Part shown: piece by piece, positions 1-5,422 of the stretch | Layout: every line of letters begins with the position of its first letter | Position numbering within the stretch: position 1 is the first letter of the stretch | Made by a program: the position numbers and the translations under genes | The notes under the pieces: model-generated | The model's database searches: none | Seen by the model: the letters and a program-made list of their open reading frames with translations, nothing else | What the model was told of the DNA's origin: nothing | Assembly (NCBI GenBank): GCA_002402025.1 | Contig: NVUU01000012.1 | Coordinates: 8,187-13,859 of the forward strand | Source: Candidatus Aerophobota bacterium | GTDB lineage: Bacteria > Chlamydiota > Chlamydiia > Chlamydiales > GCA-2402025 | DNA: 5,673 bases | Direction of reading: 5' to 3'

Positions 1-27
1 TGACTTTGTAAGGATACTCTGTAGCAT
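1..27 (-). CDS. Start of the next gene, probably sctQ/cdsQ (9 codons visible)
   Basis: An ATG at 27 opens a frame reading MLQSILTKS to the window edge. GGAG on the minus strand lies nine bases upstream (plus positions 37-40), which is good ribosome-binding-site spacing, and an in-frame stop two codons before the ATG fixes the start. In Chlamydia the gene after cdsP is cdsQ, the C-ring/sorting-platform component, so sctQ is the expected gene. Nine residues are too few to identify it, so the product is inferred from synteny only. Confidence 0.4.
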
Positions 28-145
28 GATCTAAGGCTCCACTTGGGATCTTAAAACATAGGGGGTTTTGCAGAAAAGAGCGAGAAAAATATCCTCTTAA
101 TCCCCTTTACTCCTTATTTAGCTGCAGCAAGTAGTATAAGGTTAT
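28..145. other. 118-bp gap between sctP and the next gene
   Basis: The longest gene-free stretch in the window. On the minus strand it holds a run of three purine-rich, ribosome-binding-site-like words (AAGGAG, AAGGGG, AGAGG) within about 25 bases, none followed by a well-placed ATG. It also holds a weak AAGAG/CTCTT stem with a 13-base loop. I see no convincing terminator or promoter. One frame stays open without a stop from about position 108 to the left edge but has no standard start codon. Confidence 0.5.
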
Positions 146-1720
146 CTACCCTGGCTGCTCGTCTTTAGGGTCTTTGGAGGAGTCTTCATCATCTGTAACA
201 GAGCCTTTTCTTGTAAAATCTTCTTTGTAGGAAGAGAGAAGTACAGGGCGAAGTTGGTTCACTTCAAAATTCAGATCTGCTTCTTGAAAAGACTGCGCAA
301 GTAGATTCATGTTATCCATCAGTATTGCTCGTCCTTTAGGAGAGGTTGCGATTTCGATGTTGAAACTATTTGGGGCAGAGCTATATCGATCTAAAATAAT
401 TTTAGATCCGTCAAATACAGAACCTTTCATATTGATTGTAATAGTTGTTTGCTCGTGGCCTTTGTTATGTACTTGGATCATCATAGATCCGACCATGCGC
501 TCGAAAAGCTCATACACTTGGGGGTTGAGGTTTGTATAAGCGGGTGTTTCTGGCATTTGAGGCAAGCCTGCTTGGAAAGCTGCGTGATCAGGAGTAACGG
601 CCCCTTCAAGGTTTACAGTTTTATCTTTGTCATCCTCTTTTTTATCGTGCGACTCACCAAATCCTGTTTCAAGATCAAGGCTTTTTCCGCCAAGGGCGGT
701 TGTTTCAGCGGCAGCTGCGGAAGCCGAGATCTTTTCTTTTTCTTTTGGTGTTTGTAGATCTTTTGCTTCTTTGGGGATTTCTGCAGCAGCGGCTTTTTGC
801 GCAGGAGCTGGTTGCACTCTGCCAGTTTCCGGTTTCTTCCTGAGTTCTTTTGCAGAGGTATCAGGTGTTTTACCCTCTGCTTCTTTTACGAGTTTTTCAT
901 CTGGTTTTGCTGAAGGTTTTTCCACTTTTGGTTTTGCTTCAACTTTCTCTGGGAGCTCGTGCGGTTTCGGTTCTCCTTTTACGATTTTAACCTCTGGGGA
1001 TTTTTCCTTTTTCTTTTTTGCGATTTGAGCAGTTGAAGGTGTTTTGTTTGCCATAAGAGAAGTGTCTTTTTGCTTTTTCTTTCGGACTCTTTTTGGGCCT
1101 TGAGTGTCATCTGTAGACACTCTTTCTGTTTGTGCAGCAGCATCAGGCGTGTCTTCACCAAAGGTAATGATGTCACCAGTATCTTCAAAAGGAGCTTGCA
1201 CCATGCCTGGCTCTTGCAGCTCGGGCGTCGCGGCAGCCGTTGGCGTTTCTTCGGTAGGTTCTTTTGGAAGAGGGCTTTCTACATAGCCCGGCTCTTCTTT
1301 CGCGGCCGTTGATGGAGGAGTAGAAGTGGGAGGAGCTTCGGGCTCTTTTGATCCAAGAGGAGCGGTTTGTTTTGATGTTTCTGTATCATCTTCTAGTGTG
1401 AATTGAGAGGAAGAGGACTCTGTTGTAGCCGCTCTTGTATTTTGCGGGGTTTTAGGGCCAAGAATTCCTTGGTCTGATTCTTTTCCTGTCAAGATGTCAG
1501 AAAACCCAGATCCTGGAGAGGTAAGTTGTTTTTCAACAGGTTCGTCTTCGATTTCTTCTTCTGACTTTTTTAATTGTCTTTTTTTACCCTTCTCTGTTTC
1601 ATCAGACTGAGTGACTTTTTTCATCTGGTCTTGGAACTTTTTCGGATCTACAGAAGTATCTTTCTTTGATTCTTGTGCTTCTCTGTATCCTGTTAGGGGT
1701 CTTGGTTTTTCTGTGCTCAT
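146..1720 (-). CDS. sctP: SctP/CdsP needle-length regulator and substrate-specificity switch (524 aa)
   Basis: It lies directly after sctO, where CdsP (CT671) lies. Members of the YscP/SctP/FliK group are secreted during assembly, gauge needle length and switch the export gate to late substrates. The folded part is at about 398-500: NPQVYELFERMVGSMMIQVH, TTITINMKGSVFDGSKIIL, then APNSFNIEIATS and AQSFQEADLNFEVNQLRP. This is a T3S4-like alpha/beta pattern and resembles the end of CT671. The rest is low complexity. It has a charged N-terminus (1-65), an acidic Thr/Pro/Glu-rich stretch (65-207), a Lys/Pro-rich stretch (208-300; RVRKKKQK, KPKVEKPSAKPDEK) and an Ala-rich stretch (305-340). An acidic tail (507-524) follows the domain. 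There is no Cys or Trp. Much longer than CT671 (about 280) but similar to YscP. ATG 1720 has AGAGG nine bases upstream. Identity is strong from position and the C-terminus; ruler function is inferred. Confidence 0.85.
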   Translation of the reverse strand: MSTEKPRPLTGYREAQESKKDTSVDPKKFQDQMKKVTQSDETEKGKKRQLKKSEEEIEDEPVEKQLTSPGSGFSDILTGKESDQGILGPKTPQNTRAATTESSSSQFTLEDDTETSKQTAPLGSKEPEAPPTSTPPSTAAKEEPGYVESPLPKEPTEETPTAAATPELQEPGMVQAPFEDTGDIITFGEDTPDAAAQTERVSTDDTQGPKRVRKKKQKDTSLMANKTPSTAQIAKKKKEKSPEVKIVKGEPKPHELPEKVEAKPKVEKPSAKPDEKLVKEAEGKTPDTSAKELRKKPETGRVQPAPAQKAAAAEIPKEAKDLQTPKEKEKISASAAAAETTALGGKSLDLETGFGESHDKKEDDKDKTVNLEGAVTPDHAAFQAGLPQMPETPAYTNLNPQVYELFERMVGSMMIQVHNKGHEQTTITINMKGSVFDGSKIILDRYSSAPNSFNIEIATSPKGRAILMDNMNLLAQSFQEADLNFEVNQLRPVLLSSYKEDFTRKGSVTDDEDSSKDPKDEQPG

Positions 1721-1736
1721 AGCAGATGGCCTCTAT

Positions 1737-2276
1737 TTAAGACTGTTCTCTTTTTTTTCTTTTTTCGTATTCTTCTCTGTCTTGTTTTTCTCTTTTCAAA
1801 GAGAGATTTTTTATGGAACCGATCTCATCACCTTCGATCGCCTCTTGGTAACGCATTTCTTTTTTGACCTCTTTTGTCCAATCGCCTTCGTGGATTTTCA
1901 GTTTTTCAACGTCTTGTTGTTTTTTTAGCATATCTTTTCTTGCGATCTCAACGTTTTCTTCTGCGATTTTTACTTGCTTCTCTTGATCTTTTACTTTTCT
2001 TTTTTTCTTTTTTAAATCTTCTTCTACGACTTCGAGGTAGTGCTCTGCGATCTCAATTTTATCGGATGTTGTTCCTTTTAGCATTTTTTCATCAAGCTGC
2101 TTCAGTTTGTCCATTTTGTGATCGTGGACTGTCTGCGCTTCTTCTTCGAGGCTTTTGAGTTTTTCGATTTCTTTTTTTAGTTGTTCTTTGGTAGCTTTTA
2201 ATTTTTTTTCAGCTTCTTCGAGGCGTCTTTTTTTGATGAGCATGAGTTGCTCTAAAGGGTATTTCGGCATTTTCAT
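1737..2276 (-). CDS. sctO: SctO/CdsO ATPase stalk protein (179 aa)
   Basis: FliJ/YscO-type coiled-coil hairpin that inserts into the centre of the SctN hexamer and links it to the export gate; it also binds chaperones. The protein starts MKMPKYPLEQLMLIKKRR, which matches the 'YPLE..L.IKK.R' opening of chlamydial CT670/CdsO. Helix 1 runs at about 8-65 and the turn is at GTTSD (68-72), a motif I also recall in CT670. Helix 2 runs at about 74-145, followed by a basic tail (KREKQDREEYEKRKKREQS). Lys and Glu dominate, in a clear heptad-like pattern, and there is no cysteine. CT670 is about 168 residues, so the length fits. ATG 2276 has AAGG ten bases upstream; Met3 at 2270 is a weaker alternative. 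It lies 14 bp after sctN and 16 bp before sctP, so N-O-P are probably one transcript. Confidence 0.93.
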   Translation of the reverse strand: MKMPKYPLEQLMLIKKRRLEEAEKKLKATKEQLKKEIEKLKSLEEEAQTVHDHKMDKLKQLDEKMLKGTTSDKIEIAEHYLEVVEEDLKKKKRKVKDQEKQVKIAEENVEIARKDMLKKQQDVEKLKIHEGDWTKEVKKEMRYQEAIEGDEIGSIKNLSLKREKQDREEYEKRKKREQS

Positions 2277-2290
2277 AAGTAAAGCGCCTT

Positions 2291-3607
2291 TTATCTAAAC
2301 AGTTTCTTAAGATACGCAAGCGTTTCTTCAAAGGGACATATTTCATCGACTTTTTGTTTCAGGAAGTTGTTCACCTTGTCAATATATTTAATCGCAAAGT
2401 CTGCATCTTTATCAGAACCGGGCTTGTATTCTCCGATACGTATTAGAAGTTCGTTTTTCTTGTAGTTTGCAAGGACTTCACGGACCTTACCAACAAGTTC
2501 GAGATGTTCTTTATCGACGATGGAGTTGATGATACGACTGACAGAGCCGAGAACATCAACAGCCGGGTAATGGTACTGCCTTGCAAGTTCTGCAGAGAGA
2601 ATGATGTGACCATCTAAGATGGAGCGGACCTCATCAGAGACCGGTTCGTTCATGTCATCACCTGCAACAAGGATCGTGTAAAAGGCTGTGATGGAACCTT
2701 TATCGGAGTTACCGGATCTTTCTAAAAGTTTTGGGAGCGTTGCAAAAACAGAAGGAGTAAATCCAGCTCTTGCGGGAGGTTCTCCTGCTGCAAGTCCGAT
2801 TTCACGAAGGGCTCTTGCAAAACGAGTTACAGAGTCCATCATCAAGATGACAGATTTCCCTTGGTCACGAAAATATTCAGCAATCGCTGTTCCGACGTAT
2901 GCAGCGTTTATTCTTAGCTGCGCTGCTTGATCTGATGTTGATACAACGATTACGGATCGTGCGAGTCCTTCTTCTCCGAGGGAGTGTTCGATAAATTCTC
3001 TTACCTCTCGACCTCTTTCCCCGATGAGTGAGATGACGTTTACATCAGCTCTTGCGTATCTTGCGATCATGCCGAGTGTTGTGGACTTACCACCACCGGC
3101 GGCTGCAAAAATACCAACTCTTTGTCCTACGCCGCATGTGATGACACCATCTATACAGCGGACGCCCGTTGACATGGGTTCTGTGATCATTTTTCTATGA
3201 AGAGGATCTGGAGGCGCATTAAGTACGGAGTATGTTTCTTTAAGAACAAGCGGGCCTTTTTCGTGTTCATCAAGAGGTCTGCCGAGGCCGTCGACAACTC
3301 TTCCAAGAAGTTCTGGTCCGACTTTAATTTGTAGAGGCATCCTTGTTGGGATCACTTCTGATGAGGGGCCGATGCCGTGCATTTCTCCGAGGGGAGAGAG
3401 GAAAACTTCTTCTTTTGTGAAGCCAACGACCTCTGCCATGAGAGGATCTCCTTCACGTTTTATAAGGCAGACTTCCCCCATTTTTACTTGTGGGACGACA
3501 GCCTTAATGAGCATACCGACAACTTCTGTGATGCGTCCGTGAACTGTCGTGAGTTCTACTTCATCAAGTTGGTTGATTAACTTATCAAAGTTCCCTGTGG
3601 GATCCAT
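2291..3607 (-). CDS. sctN: T3SS ATPase SctN/CdsN (438 aa)
   Basis: Hexameric cytoplasmic ATPase that releases chaperones, unfolds substrates and works with the proton motive force at the export gate. Full length for the family (CdsN is about 440). Residues about 20-90 are the N-terminal beta-barrel hexamerisation domain. The catalytic core covers about 95-370. The Walker A loop is AAAGGGKST (168-176, with K174 and S175). The GERGRE motif at 196-201 carries the likely catalytic Glu197. Walker B is VILMMD, ending at D258. The ATPase alpha/beta signature [10 protein letters not shown] is at 348-357, with R358 the probable arginine finger. Residues 372-438 are the helical C-terminal domain. Catalytic residues all look intact. 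[20 protein letters not shown] and [15 protein letters not shown] are very close to chlamydial CdsN. The ribosome-binding site is weak (AGG at 3617-3619, nine bases from ATG 3607) and abuts an inverted repeat. sctO follows after 14 bp. Confidence 0.98.
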   Translation of the reverse strand: MDPTGNFDKLINQLDEVELTTVHGRITEVVGMLIKAVVPQVKMGEVCLIKREGDPLMAEVVGFTKEEVFLSPLGEMHGIGPSSEVIPTRMPLQIKVGPELLGRVVDGLGRPLDEHEKGPLVLKETYSVLNAPPDPLHRKMITEPMSTGVRCIDGVITCGVGQRVGIFAAAGGGKSTTLGMIARYARADVNVISLIGERGREVREFIEHSLGEEGLARSVIVVSTSDQAAQLRINAAYVGTAIAEYFRDQGKSVILMMDSVTRFARALREIGLAAGEPPARAGFTPSVFATLPKLLERSGNSDKGSITAFYTILVAGDDMNEPVSDEVRSILDGHIILSAELARQYHYPAVDVLGSVSRIINSIVDKEHLELVGKVREVLANYKKNELLIRIGEYKPGSDKDADFAIKYIDKVNNFLKQKVDEICPFEETLAYLKKLFR

Positions 3608-3618
3608 AAATGTGTGCC

Positions 3619-3651
3619 TATATATACAGGTGTTGTAAGTCTGTATATATA
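3619..3651. repeat. 11-bp perfect inverted repeat upstream of sctN
   Basis: Plus-strand arms are TATATATACAG (3619-3629) and CTGTATATATA (3641-3651), separated by an 11-base spacer (3630-3640). It fills most of the 54-bp gap between the SctI-like gene and sctN. The inner arm ends at the weak sctN ribosome-binding site (AGG, 3617-3619). A run of T precedes it on the minus strand instead of following it, so it is not an intrinsic terminator for this operon; on the plus strand it is followed by A. An operator, a 5' untranslated-region hairpin or part of a promoter are all possible. Confidence 0.75.
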
Positions 3652-3661
3652 CAAAAAAACG

Positions 3662-4297
3662 CTATATTTGAACATTGAAAAGCATTTTAATATCATCAAC
3701 GGCTTTAGAGAGTAGTACCGTTGAGTATTCAATTGCTTGAGAGGCTTTGTTGAGTTTAATTTGGATGAGCAGCATTTGACCGGGTGATAGTGAATGTCCG
3801 GCTGTTGTGAGGTCTTTAATTTTTCTTTGAGCCTGTGCTAGTTGATCTTGGCTATCTGTTACGTAGGCAAGATAGCGTCTTATAGGGCTTTGTCTTGTAT
3901 TCATTGTAGGAGGATTTCCTACTTGAACGCCGGCTTTAGAAGCTGCTGTTCTTACGTGAGCGTTTGCTTCTGAGAGTTTGTTTCTTAGAAGATATTTTTG
4001 AGATTGTTTTAGTTTTAGATTTTTTGTATGCAGCTGATTTTGGACATCACCAAGCGACCCAGATGCTGAGTTCATCTGAGTTTGTATCGTGGCCATTGTT
4101 GGCTGCGATGTCGGATGTCCTTGCTGCCTTGCAAGATCTAGTGGAGAATTTCCTTGTTGCGCCTTTTCAACAGCAGACTTTTGCATATGTTCTGAAAAAG
4201 GTTGCTGAGGCTGCTTTTGCGGGTCATCACCCTGGATTGCGTTTGGTGGTTTCGTAGCATCCGTTGGCGTTGGTTTTTCAGGAATTTTATTTTCCAT
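3662..4297 (-). CDS. sctI: CT668-position protein, candidate inner rod protein SctI (211 aa)
   Basis: It occupies the position of chlamydial CT668, between cdsG and cdsN. The last 45 residues resemble the polymerising end of SctI (YscI/PscI/MxiI/PrgJ): LSPGQMLLIQIKLNKASQ at about 170-187, then IEYSTVLLSKAVDDIKML and a terminal FNVQI. The family pattern is 'LsP..LL..Q..l......e...ls.kv...i..L...Q'. In Yersinia the order is F-G-H-I, so the location also fits. SctI forms the short rod or adaptor between export gate and needle and is itself secreted. The oddity is size: known SctI proteins have about 100-115 residues. Here residues 1-70 are rich in Gln and Pro and look disordered; 75-120 and 138-165 are helical and charged. 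There are no transmembrane segments and no cysteine. ATG 4297 has AGGA six bases upstream. The alternative is an uncharacterised Chlamydiota T3SS accessory or substrate protein. Confidence 0.6.
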   Translation of the reverse strand: MENKIPEKPTPTDATKPPNAIQGDDPQKQPQQPFSEHMQKSAVEKAQQGNSPLDLARQQGHPTSQPTMATIQTQMNSASGSLGDVQNQLHTKNLKLKQSQKYLLRNKLSEANAHVRTAASKAGVQVGNPPTMNTRQSPIRRYLAYVTDSQDQLAQAQRKIKDLTTAGHSLSPGQMLLIQIKLNKASQAIEYSTVLLSKAVDDIKMLFNVQI

Positions 4298-4309
4298 TAG
4301 GAGTCCTTA
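4298..4309 (-). promoter_or_regulatory. Ribosome-binding site overlapping the cdsG stop codon
   Basis: On the minus strand the cdsG TAA (4307-4309) shares its final bases with AAGGA, six bases before the ATG of the SctI-like gene at 4297. A ribosome ending cdsG would sit on the start region of the next gene, so translational coupling is likely. Confidence 0.6.
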
Positions 4310-4750
4310 AGCATTTTTTCTTTTTGGCGTAGGAGCGCCTGTCGGTGGAGGTGATTTTTTGATGAACTCATCAACAAAAGCAAGAGCGCTTTCAGCAAGA
4401 GTTTTCACTTGTGCGTCATCTGCTTTTGACGCGCATTCCGTTAAGATCTTTTCACCATCTGTGATTTGATCAGCGGTCATAGTCATAGAGAGACCAAGAA
4501 GTGCTTTTGCCATATGGTTCGAAGGCTCTCTTTCCAGAACACTTTTAAATGTTTTGCAAGCTTGCTTAAGCTCGAGCTTATGCAAATATAAATAACCAAG
4601 GCCCACTTCAGGAAGTGTGCTTTTGTCATTTAAAAGCTTCGCAGCTTTAAAAAGCTTTGTAGCGGAATCTTCGTCTGCTTGGTTTACGGCGATAAAACCC
4701 GCCTCCAGCATCATCACAAAGTGATCTTTGAACTTCTTCATATCTTCCAT
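4307..4750 (-). CDS. cdsG: CdsG-type TPR chaperone of the needle subunit (147 aa)
   Basis: Helical TPR protein, syntenic with chlamydial CdsG (CT667) and analogous to YscG/PscG, which cradle the needle subunit's C-terminal helix together with the E chaperone. A degenerate TPR covers about residues 17-46 (AGFIAVNQADEDSATKLFKA). A clear one covers about 48-81 (EVGLGYLYLHKLELKQACK through LEREPSNHMAKALLG), and a third helical pair follows at about 82-130. The last 16 residues (SPPPTGAPTPKRKNA) form a proline-rich basic tail that is probably disordered. ATG 4750 is favoured because AAGG lies six bases upstream; a second Met at residue 4 is possible. It follows sctF by 59 bp. Its stop codon overlaps the ribosome-binding site of the next gene, so the two are probably translationally coupled. 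No membrane segment is visible. Confidence 0.8.
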   Translation of the reverse strand: MEDMKKFKDHFVMMLEAGFIAVNQADEDSATKLFKAAKLLNDKSTLPEVGLGYLYLHKLELKQACKTFKSVLEREPSNHMAKALLGLSMTMTADQITDGEKILTECASKADDAQVKTLAESALAFVDEFIKKSPPPTGAPTPKRKNA

Positions 4751-4809
4751 ATTAAGCCTTCTTTTTTATCTTTAGAGCAATTAAATGACCAAACGTTTGT
4801 AAAAGGAGA

Positions 4810-5055
4810 TTAACCACCTTTTTGGTTACGTACAGCGTTCATGATCATTGAGTTTACCTGAGCAATCAAGTTTGAAATTGATTCCCCAACTTGCGTCACC
4901 TGTGACATACCAAACTGCAAAAGTAAGAATTTACCAGGCGTCGCCTGAGACATACTACTTGCAATTTTTCTTACATCACTAACGATCTTTGACTGCAATT
5001 TTGTATATGCAGAAACAAGAGATCTAAAAGTGATGGTTCCCCAAAGTCTATTCAT
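4810..5055 (-). CDS. sctF: T3SS needle filament subunit SctF/CdsF (81 aa)
   Basis: The length of 81 residues is normal for the needle subunit family (YscF, PrgI, MxiH, CdsF: about 80-87). The protein polymerises into the hollow extracellular needle. The second half carries the family signature: PGKFLLLQFGMSQVTQ at about 40-55, then GESISNLIAQVNSMIMNAVR, ending RNQKGG. This is a helix, a Pro-Gly turn at about 40-41 and a second amphipathic helix. The N-terminus, MNRLWGTITFRSL, is less conserved. The start at ATG 5055 has GGAG at 5066-5069, ten bases upstream; an earlier in-frame ATG (5069 region) runs into a stop after three codons. There is no signal peptide, as expected for a T3SS substrate. 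There is no cysteine, unlike what I recall for Chlamydia CdsF. The flanking genes encode its two chaperones, which supports the call strongly. Confidence 0.9.
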   Translation of the reverse strand: MNRLWGTITFRSLVSAYTKLQSKIVSDVRKIASSMSQATPGKFLLLQFGMSQVTQVGESISNLIAQVNSMIMNAVRNQKGG

Positions 5056-5075
5056 GTTCTTAATGCTCCATTTTT

Positions 5076-5104
5076 ATAAAAAGAGTTTTAAAAACTCCTT
5101 TTAT
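5076..5104 (-). promoter_or_regulatory. AT-rich hairpin in the leader before sctF
   Basis: In the 88-bp gap between cdsE and sctF, plus positions 5076-5081 pair with 5099-5104, 5082 with 5098 as a wobble on the minus strand, and GAGTT (5083-5087) with AACTC (5093-5097). This gives about 12 pairs around a five-base loop. On the minus strand the 3' arm ends CTCTTTTTAT, so it looks partly like a weak terminator or attenuator, but the T run is mostly within the stem. It ends just before the sctF ribosome-binding site at 5066-5069. Function is unknown. Confidence 0.5.
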
Positions 5105-5108
5105 GATA

Positions 5109-5137
5109 CATATATTTGAAAAGCAAGAGAAAAACAA
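5109..5137 (-). promoter_or_regulatory. Possible sigma70/sigma66-type promoter for sctF
   Basis: On the minus strand TTGTTT (5132-5137) and TATATG (5109-5114) are separated by 17 bases. They match the -35 and -10 consensus at three and four of six positions. A transcript from here would start near 5102, at the base of the hairpin that precedes sctF. Such matches are common in AT-rich DNA, so this is a weak candidate. It is listed because extra needle-subunit transcription would make sense. Confidence 0.25.
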
Positions 5138-5143
5138 ATTTAA

Positions 5144-5377
5144 TTATTTACCTATACGGTTCACAACTTTTTGAAGTGATGCATAGCCTCTTAGCAGTGT
5201 TCCATAGTCTTCGAAATCTTTTTCAGAGTCCATGCCCTTTCTTAGCATGTCTTTTAACCCTTGAATTTGTTCTTCGACTTCTTTACACACTTTCGTTTTC
5301 TTTTCTGGATCTGCCTTAAAATCCTTTTCCATGTCAAATTCGAAGAAATTATTCGAATCTTTTTCTAATCCAAACAT
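5144..5377 (-). CDS. cdsE: CdsE-type needle-subunit chaperone (77 aa)
   Basis: Small, highly charged, probably all-helical protein. It is syntenic with chlamydial CdsE (CT665), which with CdsG binds the needle subunit CdsF in the cytoplasm and stops it polymerising early, as YscE/YscG do for YscF. I choose ATG at 5377, starting MFGLEKDSNNFFEF. A GGAG ribosome-binding site lies at 5387-5390, nine bases upstream. The open frame extends to a GTG at 5392, but that codon overlaps the ribosome-binding site and is a poor start. Residues about 22-75 hold the likely helices, with KVCKEVEEQIQGLKDMLRKG followed by LLRGYASLQKVVNRIGK. The single cysteine lies near residue 31. It starts 44 bp after the sctD stop and ends 88 bp before sctF. 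Sequence similarity alone is weak in such a short protein, so the name depends heavily on its place between sctD and sctF. Confidence 0.75.
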   Translation of the reverse strand: MFGLEKDSNNFFEFDMEKDFKADPEKKTKVCKEVEEQIQGLKDMLRKGMDSEKDFEDYGTLLRGYASLQKVVNRIGK

Positions 5378-5407
5378 AAAAAGAAACTCCACTTTGTTTA
5401 GTAATAG

Positions 5408-5422
5408 ACGCCATTTTGGCGT
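5408..5422 (-). repeat. Small GC-rich hairpin at the sctD stop codon
   Basis: ACGCCA (5408-5413) and TGGCGT (5417-5422) form a perfect six-pair stem with a three-base loop. The first base of the stem on the minus strand is the last base of the sctD TAA. No T run follows, so it is not a typical intrinsic terminator. An RNA-processing or stability element between sctD and cdsE is possible. Confidence 0.5.

Noticed and set aside
627..1028. A 133-codon plus-strand open frame rich in Ser and Phe opposite sctP
   Set aside because: It is the antisense of the Lys/Glu/Ala-rich low-complexity part of sctP; its composition is what that shadow predicts and no ribosome-binding site or family resemblance is seen.
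979..1188. A 69-codon same-strand frame within sctP (Lys-rich)
   Set aside because: It is a frame-shifted reading of Lys codons in sctP with no independent ribosome-binding support.
1611..2158. Plus-strand frames with Phe/Leu-rich, membrane-like translations across the sctP start and sctO
   Set aside because: Antisense of Lys/Glu coiled-coil codons reads as Phe/Leu/Ser; the apparent membrane segments are an artefact.
3617..3654. TTGTAT and TATATA words around the inverted repeat as a promoter for sctN
   Set aside because: Spacing between the best pair is 22-24 bases, too long for a sigma70-type promoter, and the matches are explained by the alternating TA arms.
3619..3660. The inverted repeat before sctN as an intrinsic terminator
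   Set aside because: On the minus strand the T run lies before the stem, and on the plus strand the stem is followed by A; neither orientation fits.
4790..4799. Ten-base palindrome CAAACGTTTG between sctF and cdsG
   Set aside because: Short, with no loop and no T tract; a palindrome of this length is expected by chance in several kilobases, so it is not called an operator or terminator.
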